Source: JANMES01 sp038329865 | Lineage (GTDB): Bacteria; Planctomycetota; Phycisphaerae; Tepidisphaerales; Tepidisphaeraceae | DNA length: 64,000 bases | NCBI GenBank assembly: GCA_038329865.1 | Contig: JBBQNK010000002.1 | Location: 113,870-177,869 of the forward strand | Direction of reading: 5' to 3' | Shown here: positions 33,719-42,726 of the stretch, piece by piece | Layout: the number at the start of each line of letters is the position of its first letter | Position numbering within the stretch: position 1 is the first letter of the stretch | Notes under the pieces: generated by a model | What the model was told of the DNA's origin: nothing | The model's input: only the letters and a program-made list of their open reading frames with translations | Databases searched by the model: none | Position numbers and translations under genes: made by a program

Positions 33719-36700
33719 ATGGCTATCGATCCCCGCTTCCTGGCTGATTCCGGCCGGGAGATTTTTACTGGTAATGAACTCCTCGTTAAAGGCTGCCTCG
33801 AAACCGAGGGCGGCGTGGCGCTGCTCACCGGCTACCCGGGCTCGCCCGTGGCCGGCTTCTTCGACGTGCTCGGCGATATCGCCGGCCTGCTGCAGAAGAA
33901 CGGCATGCGGGCGTTCCAGGCGAACAACGAAGCGCTCTCCGTCGCGGCGGTGAACGGATCGCAGATGGCGCCTTGCCGCGCGATCACGGCGTTCAAATCC
34001 GTCGGCGTGCACGTGGCTTCCGACGCTTTGGCGATCGGCAACCTGGCCGGGGCCCATCCGGACGGCGGCGCGGTCATCGTCTGCGGCGAAGACCCGTGGT
34101 GCGACAGCACGCAGGTGCCTTCCGACTCGCGATTTTTGTGCGAGCACTTACGCATGCCGGTCGTCGAGCCCGGCGGGCCGCAGCAGCTCAAGGACTGGAT
34201 CGATTTCTGCTTCAAGCTTTCGAACGTCGGCGGGTTGTACATCGGCTACATCGTGACGGTCGCCCAGGCCGACGGCGGCGGGACGGTGGAGGTCAAGCCC
34301 AACCAGTTCCCGACGACCAATATGAACCAGCGCGTGGAGATGGAGACGGCCAAGATCTCGCTGGAACGAGTCCTGCTCCCGCCGCGAACGTGGAAGCGCG
34401 AGCTGGCGATCCACGAGCGCTACGCCGCGACGATCGCGAAGGCGCGTGAGTTAGGTGTGAATAAGATAGTTCGTGGCATGGGCGGCTCGCCCATGTCTTC
34501 TTCTTCGCAAGAAGAAAACCACGGGCGGGCCGCCCGTGCCACGGAAGAGAAAGCGCCGCTGGGCTTCATCGTCACCGGCATGGCCGGGCCGTACCTCGAA
34601 CACGTGCTGGCGGATATCGGCCTGCTCGGGCAGTTTCCGGTCCTGCAGATGGGCATGAGCTACCCGGCCGATGTTCCGCTCGTCGCGGAGTTCGCCAAGC
34701 TCGCCGACAACCTGATCGTCATCGAAGAACGCCGCAGCTTCCTCGAGAAGAACATCCGCGACGGCCTGTTCCAGCAGCTCTCCCACGACGTGGCGGCCGA
34801 TGTCTCCAGCCGGCTGTACGGGAAGAAATTCCCCGGCGATCAATCGGGCGTGCCGGAGACGCGCGGGCTCAACGCCTCGGTCCTCGCGCAGATTGTTATC
34901 CCGCTCTTCAAAGCCACCGAAGCCATCCCGCCGGAAATGCGCAACGGCAAGCTCAGCGCGGAACTCGCGATCATCCGCAAAGCCAGCCGGCCGAAGCTGG
35001 AAGTGATCGCGGTCGAAGACATCGTCGCCCGCACGCCGACGTTCTGCCCCGGCTGCCCGCACCGCGATTCGTCATCCGTGCTGCTCGAGCTGCGCAAGAA
35101 TTTCGCCGACGCCGCGTACATGAAAAAGCATCACGCCCGCGGCCCGGTCGACATGGTCGCCCACGGCGACACCGGCTGCTACACGATGCTCATGTTCGCA
35201 CCGACCGAACAGCTCATGCACAACTACAGCGGCATGGGCCTGGGCGGCGGAACGGGATCAGGCATCGATCCGTTCATCACCAACAAGCAGATCGTCTTCA
35301 TGGGCGATGGAACTTTCTTCCACTCCGGCCAGGTCGCGATCAGCCACGCGATCAAGAACGGGCAGGACATCACCTTCATCATTCTGGAGAACGGCACGAC
35401 AGCGATGACCGGCCACCAGGAACATCCCGGAACGGAAATCGACGTCCTCGGCAACAACACGTGGCTGCAGGACATCGAAGCCGTCTGCCGCGGCATGCAG
35501 GGCACCAGCCCCCTCACAGTCGAGAAACTTTCCCCCGCCGACCGATCGGCCTACAAGGCGATGCTCGAAAAAACCATCCTGGCCGACGGCGTGAAAGTGC
35601 TGATCGCCGACAAGGAATGCGGCATCACCGCCAACCGCACGATCCAGAAGGCCGAGCGAAAAGTCATCAAAGAGCACGGCTATCTCCCGAAGAAAACGCA
35701 CATGAACGTGACGCCGGAAGTGTGCGAGAACTGCCTCGAATGCACCAAGGCCACCGCGTGCCCGGGACTGACGAGCATCGACACTGACTACGGCAAGAAG
35801 ATCGACACCGATCTCACGTGGTGCGTGAACGACGGCGCGTGCGAGCGCGTTCGCGTGAGCAACGAGATCGAAGAAAGCGTGAAGCCGTGCCCGAGCTTCG
35901 AGCAGATCACGGTGGTAAGACAGAAGCGCCGCCGGTACACGCTGCCGCACATGGCGCTCGATAAGCTGCCCGAGCCGACGTTCGTGCACGACATGACCAA
36001 GCCCGGCACGCCCTGGCGCGCCCACATGGCGGGCGTAGGCGGCATGGGCATCGGCGTGGTCAACGCGATCCTCGTCCGCGCCGGCCACAAGGAAGGCTTC
36101 CGCGTCATCTTCAGCGATAAAAAGGGTTTGGCGATTCGAAATGGCGGCGTGTACTCGCAAATCACGTTCGTGAGCGAGCAGGCCGAAAGCGTCGCACAAA
36201 GTGGCACGGGCGGCTCGCCCGTGTCTGCGCTTTCCGAGGAAAACCACGGGCGGGCCGCCCGTGCCACGACAGAGGAAGACCCGAAGGGCAATCATCACAC
36301 CAATGCGGGTTTCGACAATCTCTCGTCGGAATCGCCGTCCTCCGAAACTCCGCAGCCGATGTTGACCAATCACTACCCGACCACCGGCAGCATCCCCTAC
36401 GGCCGGGCCGACCTGCTGCTCGGCATCGACATCCTCGAAGGCGCCCGCGCCACCGACCCGCGCGAGCAGTTCCGCGTCGCATCCACCGAGTACACCTGCT
36501 CCGTGCTGAACATGCACAAGCAGCCGACCGTGTTCGGCCTGCTCGGGCGCAGCGATTTCGATCCGGAAAAACTCCGCCAGGAAATCTTCGCCCACAGCCG
36601 GGCCGAGCATTCTTACGCGAAGAATCTTTCCGAACTCTGCGAACTCCGCCTCGGCAGCAAGCTGTACGCGAACATCATGATGCTCGGCGTCGCCTATCAA

Positions 36701-37639
36701 CTCGGGCTGATCCCGGTGAGCGCACACAGCATCGCCTGGGCGATCAAGGACAGCATCCGCCGCGATCACCGCAAGAATCTCAAGGCGTTCAACATCGGCC
36801 GCAAGCTCGCGCTCGAGCCGCGGGCGATTCCGAATCGCCCTGCTCCCGAAACGTGGGAACAGCTCGTCACGAACAAGGTCCGCATCATCCGCAAGAGCAA
36901 GATGCGCGGCCGCACGCTGGCGATGGATTTTGAAAAGCTCGTTCACGGCGCGATGAAGCAACTCCGCGACCTGCCGGAAGAAGCCAAGTACGACGTGGCC
37001 ATCCGCCTGTACGACATTTTAATGTACGGCGATCTCACGCTGGCCAAGCGATACCTCGAACTCGTTCGAACGGTCTACCGGCAGGACTCCGCCGCCCGCG
37101 GCTTCGCGGCCACGATCGCCGCACTGTGGGGCCTGGCGAAAGTCACGCTCATCAAGGACGAGCCGTACGTCGCCTACCTGCTCACGCGGTACGAAAAGAA
37201 AGTGCGCGACATCGCCAAGTTCGGCGTCGATGAAAGTAACGGCGACCGCATCGTCTACCGCCACCACACCAGCCCGGAATTCAACATCGGCAAGTTCCGC
37301 ATCCGCATGAAACTCACCACCACCGACTGGCAGCTCAAGCTCGTCGCGGGAATGAAGTGGTGGCGAAAAATCCCCGGCTGGCACAAAAAGGAAAACGCCT
37401 TCCGCGACTGGTACGTCGCGTTGCTCGACCGCGTGAACCTCACCACCGACGCCGGCTACGCGCAGGCGATCAAGATCTTCAAGTGCCACGAAGACGTGAC
37501 CGGCTATCGAGAAATCCGCTACCCGAAGATGGACGCAACGCGGGCGGCCATCGAGCAGGAACTGCAGATTATCAAGCCGCCGTCCGATGAGGGCCGCGGC
37601 TCAATGCTGGATTCCCTGCGGACCCCGTCGCACGCATAG
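33719..37639 (+). CDS. Fused indolepyruvate:ferredoxin oxidoreductase (IorA-IorB type)
   Basis: The protein has 1306 residues and oxidatively decarboxylates aryl or branched 2-oxoacids to acyl-CoA, reducing ferredoxin. The N-terminal pyruvate-oxidoreductase-like domain includes LLTGYPGSPV. The thiamin-binding domain has FCPGCPHRDSS (about 441) and GDGTFFHSG...ENGTTAMTG (about 529-560). An iron-sulfur segment (CENCLECTKATACPG, about 668) follows. A gamma-type domain begins with GVGGMGIGVV (about 771), and a C-terminal DUF6537-like region spans about 1060-1300. It is longer than usual for the fused form (about 1150-1200). Two inserts at 252-275 and 828-850 are translated family A repeats. Confidence 0.9.
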   Translation: MAIDPRFLADSGREIFTGNELLVKGCLETEGGVALLTGYPGSPVAGFFDVLGDIAGLLQKNGMRAFQANNEALSVAAVNGSQMAPCRAITAFKSVGVHVASDALAIGNLAGAHPDGGAVIVCGEDPWCDSTQVPSDSRFLCEHLRMPVVEPGGPQQLKDWIDFCFKLSNVGGLYIGYIVTVAQADGGGTVEVKPNQFPTTNMNQRVEMETAKISLERVLLPPRTWKRELAIHERYAATIAKARELGVNKIVRGMGGSPMSSSSQEENHGRAARATEEKAPLGFIVTGMAGPYLEHVLADIGLLGQFPVLQMGMSYPADVPLVAEFAKLADNLIVIEERRSFLEKNIRDGLFQQLSHDVAADVSSRLYGKKFPGDQSGVPETRGLNASVLAQIVIPLFKATEAIPPEMRNGKLSAELAIIRKASRPKLEVIAVEDIVARTPTFCPGCPHRDSSSVLLELRKNFADAAYMKKHHARGPVDMVAHGDTGCYTMLMFAPTEQLMHNYSGMGLGGGTGSGIDPFITNKQIVFMGDGTFFHSGQVAISHAIKNGQDITFIILENGTTAMTGHQEHPGTEIDVLGNNTWLQDIEAVCRGMQGTSPLTVEKLSPADRSAYKAMLEKTILADGVKVLIADKECGITANRTIQKAERKVIKEHGYLPKKTHMNVTPEVCENCLECTKATACPGLTSIDTDYGKKIDTDLTWCVNDGACERVRVSNEIEESVKPCPSFEQITVVRQKRRRYTLPHMALDKLPEPTFVHDMTKPGTPWRAHMAGVGGMGIGVVNAILVRAGHKEGFRVIFSDKKGLAIRNGGVYSQITFVSEQAESVAQSGTGGSPVSALSEENHGRAARATTEEDPKGNHHTNAGFDNLSSESPSSETPQPMLTNHYPTTGSIPYGRADLLLGIDILEGARATDPREQFRVASTEYTCSVLNMHKQPTVFGLLGRSDFDPEKLRQEIFAHSRAEHSYAKNLSELCELRLGSKLYANIMMLGVAYQLGLIPVSAHSIAWAIKDSIRRDHRKNLKAFNIGRKLALEPRAIPNRPAPETWEQLVTNKVRIIRKSKMRGRTLAMDFEKLVHGAMKQLRDLPEEAKYDVAIRLYDILMYGDLTLAKRYLELVRTVYRQDSAARGFAATIAALWGLAKVTLIKDEPYVAYLLTRYEKKVRDIAKFGVDESNGDRIVYRHHTSPEFNIGKFRIRMKLTTTDWQLKLVAGMKWWRKIPGWHKKENAFRDWYVALLDRVNLTTDAGYAQAIKIFKCHEDVTGYREIRYPKMDATRAAIEQELQIIKPPSDEGRGSMLDSLRTPSHA
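34473..34542. repeat. Family A element within the oxidoreductase gene, copy 1
   Basis: The arms GTGGCATGGGCGGCTCGCCC and CACGGGCGGGCCGCCCGTGC are read in frame as GMGGSPM and NHGRAARAT, joined by a serine/glutamine-rich loop. Confidence 0.9.
36201..36267. repeat. Family A element within the oxidoreductase gene, copy 2
   Basis: The same element is in the same orientation and frame as 34473-34542, giving GTGGSPVSA...NHGRAARAT within the gamma-type domain. Confidence 0.9.
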
Positions 37640-37668
37640 CGCCAAGTGGTTGCAAACCACCGACCCGG

Positions 37669-37697
37669 ACTGGCCGCTTCAGCGGCCAGTTCTTTTT
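37669..37697 (+). terminator. Rho-independent terminator after the oxidoreductase gene
   Basis: There is a 10-bp perfect stem (ACTGGCCGCT/AGCGGCCAGT) with a two-base loop, followed by TCTTTTT. It lies 30 bases after the stop and 20 bases before the PhzF gene start, so the PhzF gene must use a promoter overlapping it or read-through. Confidence 0.85.
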
Positions 37698-37716
37698 GCC
37701 TAAGATGGCTCGCTCC

Positions 37717-38520
37717 ATGGATTTCCTTCTCATCGACGCATTCGCCACCCGCCCCTTCACAGGCAACCCGGCGGCCGTGGTGCTCTTGGAGCGCGAGATC
37801 GAGCCCGCAACCCTTCAGTCGATCGCCGCGGAATTTAACCAAGCCGAGACCGCCTTCCTGCTCCCTCTCGGCAACAATGCGTGGCAGCTTCGGTGGTTCA
37901 CGCCCGTCCGCGAGGTTCCCCTGTGCGGCCACGCAACGCTGGCGTCGGCCCACGCGCTGTGGAGCGAGTGGCGGCGTGTGCCGAGCGATCAGCCGATCCG
38001 ATTCGTCACCCGCGAGAGCGGCGAACTGATTTGCACGCCTGGCGAGTCCGGCGCGATCGTGATGAACTTCCCCGCGACACCGCCGACGCCATGCCCACTT
38101 CCCGACCATGCCGCCGAAGTGCTCGGCATTGCTGGCCCGGTCGTCTGCGCGGGTACGACGGCGATGAATCTCACGCTCATCTTGCCCGACGAAGCGCAGG
38201 TTCGCGCGGCTCGGCCCGATCTTGCAAAGCTCGCCACGTGGCACGCCACCGGCGTTACGATCACCGCGCGATCCGCCGACGGCGAGTTCGATTTCGTCAG
38301 CCGATTCTTCGCCCCGCAGTCCGGCATCGCCGAAGACCCGGTCACCGGATCGGCCCACTGTTCGATGGCCGTCTACTGGGCCGAAATCCTCGGCAAAACC
38401 GACTTCCGCGCCCGCCAACTCTCCCTCCGCGGCGGCGAACTCGGCGTGACCCTCCGCGGCGACCGAGTCGAACTGCGAGGCTCGGCGACGACGACGATGC
38501 GCGGCATGCTGGCGATTTAA
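37717..38520 (+). CDS. PhzF-family isomerase/epimerase-like protein
   Basis: The protein has 267 residues and a two-lobed diaminopimelate-epimerase-like fold is expected. The family start IDAFATRPFTGNPAAVVLL is clear. NQAETAFL contains Glu44, the general acid/base of PhzF proteins. PLCGHATLASAHAL and EDPVTGSAHCSM are the other conserved blocks. The family isomerises small cyclic acids; the substrate is unknown here and there is no phenazine cluster nearby. Mets at 37705 and 37717 are both possible starts; the latter matches the family length. Confidence 0.88.
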   Translation: MDFLLIDAFATRPFTGNPAAVVLLEREIEPATLQSIAAEFNQAETAFLLPLGNNAWQLRWFTPVREVPLCGHATLASAHALWSEWRRVPSDQPIRFVTRESGELICTPGESGAIVMNFPATPPTPCPLPDHAAEVLGIAGPVVCAGTTAMNLTLILPDEAQVRAARPDLAKLATWHATGVTITARSADGEFDFVSRFFAPQSGIAEDPVTGSAHCSMAVYWAEILGKTDFRARQLSLRGGELGVTLRGDRVELRGSATTTMRGMLAI

Positions 38521-38657
38521 CCACGGAGGCACGGAGGGCAACTCGTCGGAACATGCAAATCGGCCAAGAATCCACAATAAAAATTTCCGTGTGGGTTCTC
38601 GGTCGATCGGCTTGATCTAACGAGTTGACCTCCGTGACTCCGTGCCTCTGTGGTCAC
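38521..38657. repeat. Imperfect inverted repeat with 9-bp CACGGAGG units
   Basis: ACCACGGAGGCACGGAGGGC (38519-38540) is opposed by CTCCGTGACTCCGTGCCTCT near 38629-38652. It lies between convergent genes. The same type of sequence lies in frame in the radical SAM gene at 49701-49845 and in gaps at 23165-23265 and 55139-55312. Confidence 0.6.
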
Positions 38658-38662
38658 TTCCC

Positions 38663-39385
38663 TTACTTTTCCGCAACGTTGCGGATCGCTAGCTTGACGT
38701 CGTCAGTATCCTCCAGCCAGCCGTCAATGATTCCCGGCTTGTGGTTCGCCTCGAAGGCGATCGTGAAATGCGAGTCGTCGTTCGTATCGGGCTGCCCCGC
38801 GAAGAGGTAAACGGTGGGATCCTGATCAGGCAAGCCGGCCGTGTTCGGGCCCATGGAAAGTCGTCTAATCTTCGGCGTTATCGCTTCTGCTCCAAGGTGC
38901 CCAAGCGCGTGATACCCGATAAATCCATGGTCGTCCCCCACGCGCACGATCACCAGCGCCTTGTGTCCGTTGGGCGAACGACGCTCGTGCATGAATATCA
39001 CCGCGAACTCGCCGACCAATCGAAAGCTGTCTACTTCATCCAATCGCCTGTAGGCGTCAGGAATTCGGCCTGCGGCGGCTGGCGCGTGCACGCCGGATTT
39101 CAGAATCCGATATGCACCGGGCTCTACATCAATCATACCCTTCGCGATCTCATTCGCGGTTCTCTCTCCGTCGTTGGTAAACACCACCTGATCCGGCGGC
39201 GCCGTATATGTCAGGCACGCGTGTTGGCGGTAGAGCAGGACGAGGTGGTCGCGCAGGGGACCGCCGTACCGCCACGCCGCGATGGCAATCGCCAACAACA
39301 GCAACACGGTGATTACCCGCCTCACTCGTCGGCGAGTCGTGTACTTTCGCGGTTCGTATGACAGCGTGGCCGGTGTGTCGCTCAT
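38663..39385 (-). CDS. Single-span membrane protein of unknown function
   Basis: The protein has 240 residues. A basic cytoplasmic segment (KYTTRRRVRR) precedes one helix (VITVLLLLAIAIAAW, about 24-38). A soluble extracytoplasmic domain follows, with FAVIFMHERRSPNGHKALVIVRV and several beta-like stretches. No family was recognised. It is divergent from the PLD-like gene with a 41-bp gap. Confidence 0.6.
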   Translation of the reverse strand: MSDTPATLSYEPRKYTTRRRVRRVITVLLLLAIAIAAWRYGGPLRDHLVLLYRQHACLTYTAPPDQVVFTNDGERTANEIAKGMIDVEPGAYRILKSGVHAPAAAGRIPDAYRRLDEVDSFRLVGEFAVIFMHERRSPNGHKALVIVRVGDDHGFIGYHALGHLGAEAITPKIRRLSMGPNTAGLPDQDPTVYLFAGQPDTNDDSHFTIAFEANHKPGIIDGWLEDTDDVKLAIRNVAEK

Positions 39386-39426
39386 TTCGCTGAAATGTTA
39401 ACACCGGTCGAACCGATAGACAGGAC

Positions 39427-39996
39427 ATGGCGATTTCGCTCCCGCTGAAGATGCAAACCCCCACTGGCCAAGCCCGCCTCATCATCGACGGCGCGCATTT
39501 TCGAACGATCGTGCTGGAAGGCATCTGCGGCGCGAAGACCAGCGTGGACATCATGACCGCCGACTTCAAGGCCATGCTCGTGCCGGATGGCTTCACCCGT
39601 CGGGCACGGTCGATCGTCGAGATCTTTCACGTGCTGGCGAACAAAGGCGTGGAAGTTCGGCTGCTGCACGCGGGCGTGCCTTCGGGGCCGGCGCTGCGGG
39701 AGCTGAAGCGCGAGCTGCCGACGGGCCTGACGATCCGCCGCTGCCCGCGGCTGCATACGAAGGCGGTGTTGATCGATTCGCGCGCGATGTATGTGGGCAG
39801 CGCGAATCTCACCGGCGCGGGGCTCGGCGCGAAGGCCGATGGGAAGCGAAATTTCGAGATGGGCATCTGGACCGAGTCGGCCGCGATGATCGACGCGGTG
39901 AGCGAGCAGTTCAATCAACTGTGGGAAGGGTTGCCGTGCAAGACCTGCCGGCGGCGAGAGGTTTGCCCTGTGCCGCTGGAAGAGCCGGCGTTGTGA
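39427..39996 (+). CDS. Single-HKD phospholipase D-like protein
   Basis: The protein has 189 residues. One HKD motif is present: LHTKAVLIDSRAMYVGSANLTG (His110, Lys112, Asp117, Ser125, Asn127). Like the Nuc endonuclease family, it would need to dimerise to form a complete site and may act on DNA or phospholipid phosphodiesters. No signal peptide is present, so a cytoplasmic nuclease-like role is favoured. The C-terminus CKTCRRREVC (171-180) has three cysteines and may bind a metal, an addition not typical of the short family members. Confidence 0.78.
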   Translation: MAISLPLKMQTPTGQARLIIDGAHFRTIVLEGICGAKTSVDIMTADFKAMLVPDGFTRRARSIVEIFHVLANKGVEVRLLHAGVPSGPALRELKRELPTGLTIRRCPRLHTKAVLIDSRAMYVGSANLTGAGLGAKADGKRNFEMGIWTESAAMIDAVSEQFNQLWEGLPCKTCRRREVCPVPLEEPAL

Positions 39997-40011
39997 AGGC
40001 GGAAATCGAAG

Positions 40012-40135
40012 GCGAACGCCGAACTTCGAACTTCGAACTTCGAATGGATTGTTGATTGCTGTTCGCAATTTGCCTGGCGAACCATCTAATGCCATTCGGT
40101 GTTCGGCGTTCGATGTTCGATGTTCGGCGTTCGCT
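40012..40135. repeat. Heptamer hairpin (CGAACTT units)
   Basis: The left arm 40012-40047 contains CGAACGC, then three CGAACTT heptamers, then CGAATGG. The right arm 40092-40135 contains six inverse units (CATTCGG, TGTTCGG, CGTTCGA and so on). It lies between convergent genes. Confidence 0.8.
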
Positions 40136-40172
40136 TTCTCTGAAACGAGCAACCCGCCCTTTAACTCGCCCG

Positions 40173-42518
40173 CTATACTTTCTGCGTCGCCGCACACGTT
40201 TGCTTCGCCTGCTGGCAGAGTTCCGCCAGCTCGCGGACCGTCTTGTTCAGCGCGTCCAACTGCTTGTCATCGACGTGTTCCAAATCGCTGGCGATCTTCG
40301 AGATATTCGGAAACCCGAATCCACCCGCGGCGCCCTTGAGTTGGTGGGCCAGCACTTTTAACTGCTTGTGATCGTCCTCGTCCATCGCCTTGCGGATGGC
40401 GGCCATTCGGTCGTCCAGGCCTGTGACGAAACGGTCGACGAGCTTGGCGAGTTTCGGCTTGGCGAGCAGGGCTTTGACCGGATCTTCCACGTGGACCGGC
40501 GTGGGCGGCGGGAGCGGGATGGCGGGCGCCATCTCCTCGGCGGCTTCGATCGAATCGGCGACGCCTTCCTTCACGTACTTGCGGACGGTGGCCATGAAGC
40601 GGTCGGGGTCGATCGGTTTGACGGCGAAATCGTCGCATCCGCAGGCGATGCATTTTTCGCGGTCGCCGCCCATGGCGTGCGCGGTGAACGCGACGATCGG
40701 GCCGGTGTATTTCTGCTCGCGCAAAAAAGTCGTGGCGGCGTAGCCGTCCATCTCGGGCATCTGCATGTCCATGAGGATCATGTCAAACGGCTTACCGTCG
40801 GCGACGGCGGCGAGCGCTGCTTCGCAGGCGAGCTGGCCGTTCTCCGCGACGCTCACTTCAAGGCCCGCGTGCTCAAGATAGAACGAGGCGAGCACCTGGT
40901 TGTCGGGCCCGTCCTCGGCGACCAGTACTCGGCCGCTGAGGCGCAGCGAATCGTTCCAGAAATCCGGCTGGTTCGCAGTGTTTTCGGCTTCGATCTGCGG
41001 CGTTTCGATCATCCGCGTTCTGGAGAGATCGCCGGTCTGCAACGTCAGGCTGAACGTGCTGCCGTTGCCGGCGACGGAGCGCACCGTGAGATCGCCGCCG
41101 AGCATTTCCGCGAGCTTTTTCGAAATCGTCAGGCCCAGCCCCGTGCCGCCGAACTTTCGGGTGGTGGATTCGTCGGCCTGCACGAACGGCTTGAAGAGCT
41201 GCTCCTGCTGCTTGAGCGTGAGCCCCATGCCGGTGTCGACGACATCAAACCGCATGCGCGCCGGCTGGTGCGGCTTCTGCTCGACCATCGAAACGATCAC
41301 CTTCACCCCGCCGCTCTCGGTGAACTTGATGGCGTTGCCGACGAGGTTCATCAGCACCTGCCGCACGCGCGTGGGATCAGACGTGATCGTCTCCGGCACG
41401 GCGCCGACGTACCGCACGTCAAAGTTAAGCTGCTTGTCCTTGGCGCGAATGCGCATCAGCGAGGCGACGTCGGTTACGAGCTGGATCGGCGAGCAGGCGA
41501 TGGTTTCCACCGTCATCTTGCCGGCCTCGATCTTACTGACGTCTAAAATATCGTTGATGATGCTGAGCAGGTGCTGGCCGTTGCGGCGGATGGTCTGCAC
41601 GCAGTTGTTCCGCTGCTGCACGTTCTGCTGGGATTGGCTGAGCAGATCGGCGTAGCCCAAAATCGCCGTCATCGGCGTGCGGATTTCGTGGCTCATGTTG
41701 GCGACGAAAGCGCTCTTGGCCCGGCTGGCGGCTTCGGCGGCAACCTTGGCTTCCAACAGGTCGTGTTCGATCTGCTTACGCGCGGTGATGTCTTTGCCGA
41801 CGGTGATCACCGCCAACGGGCGGCCGGCTTCGTCGCGCATCGTGCTGGCCGAGACCAGCGCATAGACCAACCGGCCCGAGCGCGTCTTGTACGTCATCTC
41901 CAGGTCCTGGGCCGCGTTCTTCGTTAGCAGCGTGCGGACCGGCGGGCCGGTGAGGATCGACTCGCTCTGGAATAGCATTTCGATCGGCTTCCCGGTGAGT
42001 TCAAGCTCTTTGTACTCCAGCAGATCGCAGGCGGCCTTGTTCACGGTGACGATGTTCAGATCGGTATCGGTCACGATCATGATGTCGTACATCGATTTGA
42101 TGATGTTGTCGGCAAACCGGCGGGCGGCGAGGAGCTGGTGTTCGGAGACCTGCTTCTCAACCAGCGCCTTATTTTTTGCTCCGAGGTCGTTAATCAGCGC
42201 AGCCACTTCGTCGAGCTCGTCCTCCGTGCGCGAAAGTGCGTAGTTGCCGACTTTGGGCGCGGTGGTGAGCTCGTTCAGCCGCTGGCAGATGGAAGAGGCG
42301 ATCGACAATCCCACACCCGCGGCCAACACGGTGGCGACCGGCGTGAGAATCGAAAGCAGGCTGATCGCCCTTTCAAGATCGAGAGTCGCCGGCGACGGCG
42401 GGAGAATCCGCATGTATTCGCGGAGATCGAGCAGAGAATGCAGCCCCGTCGCCCCAACGCCGGCCACCACCACAGCAGTGGAGAGCGAAATGAGAACCAG
42501 CTTTTTGCGAATCGTCAT
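40173..42518 (-). CDS. Hybrid sensor histidine kinase with PAS, REC and HPt domains
   Basis: The protein has 781 residues. Two membrane helices (about 7-27 and 53-75) give a very short periplasmic loop. A HAMP-like linker, a PAS domain (about 135-250) and the HisKA dimer with His277 (MSHEIRTPM) follow. The ATPase domain has an N box (NLVGNAIKF, 391-399) and DTGMGL/GGTGLGL. The receiver domain carries Asp584 (MDMQMPEMDG) and an HPt domain carries His725 (AHQLKGAAGG). All phosphorelay residues are present in one chain. No cognate regulator gene is adjacent. The start at 42518 gives MTIRKKLVLISLS. Confidence 0.92.
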   Translation of the reverse strand: MTIRKKLVLISLSTAVVVAGVGATGLHSLLDLREYMRILPPSPATLDLERAISLLSILTPVATVLAAGVGLSIASSICQRLNELTTAPKVGNYALSRTEDELDEVAALINDLGAKNKALVEKQVSEHQLLAARRFADNIIKSMYDIMIVTDTDLNIVTVNKAACDLLEYKELELTGKPIEMLFQSESILTGPPVRTLLTKNAAQDLEMTYKTRSGRLVYALVSASTMRDEAGRPLAVITVGKDITARKQIEHDLLEAKVAAEAASRAKSAFVANMSHEIRTPMTAILGYADLLSQSQQNVQQRNNCVQTIRRNGQHLLSIINDILDVSKIEAGKMTVETIACSPIQLVTDVASLMRIRAKDKQLNFDVRYVGAVPETITSDPTRVRQVLMNLVGNAIKFTESGGVKVIVSMVEQKPHQPARMRFDVVDTGMGLTLKQQEQLFKPFVQADESTTRKFGGTGLGLTISKKLAEMLGGDLTVRSVAGNGSTFSLTLQTGDLSRTRMIETPQIEAENTANQPDFWNDSLRLSGRVLVAEDGPDNQVLASFYLEHAGLEVSVAENGQLACEAALAAVADGKPFDMILMDMQMPEMDGYAATTFLREQKYTGPIVAFTAHAMGGDREKCIACGCDDFAVKPIDPDRFMATVRKYVKEGVADSIEAAEEMAPAIPLPPPTPVHVEDPVKALLAKPKLAKLVDRFVTGLDDRMAAIRKAMDEDDHKQLKVLAHQLKGAAGGFGFPNISKIASDLEHVDDKQLDALNKTVRELAELCQQAKQTCAATQKV

Positions 42519-42653
42519 AAGAGCACCGATCGCCGGACGGTGACTGTGCGATGGGCGCACGGAAGGCGCGACCGACGCTTGCTGTAGTCGTCATCGGTCG
42601 ATTCGGGATGGGATTTAACGGGTGAGGTTGCTTACGGAGAACGTCTGATAATC

Positions 42654-42716
42654 AGGACTGAGATTTGAAGACTGAGGACTGAGTATTTTTCACTCAGTTC
42701 TCAGTCCTCAGCAATC
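42654..42716. repeat. Heptamer hairpin (GACTGAG units)
   Basis: The left arm 42654-42684 contains GACTGAG, ATTTGAA, GACTGAG, GACTGAG. The right arm 42691-42716 contains CTCAGTT, CTCAGTC, CTCAGCA. It lies between the WG-repeat gene's end and the kinase gene's start. Confidence 0.8.
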
Positions 42717-42726
42717 AATGCTGCTT

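Noticed and set aside
35258..36961. 567-residue minus-strand frame
   Set aside because: It is antisense to the indolepyruvate oxidoreductase gene, whose domains are unambiguous. Its composition (Ala, Asp, His, Arg) is typical of a shadow frame.
38521..38662. Small coding frame between the PhzF-like and single-span genes
   Set aside because: The sequence is accounted for by inverted 9-bp-type repeats, and frames there have no start context or domain.
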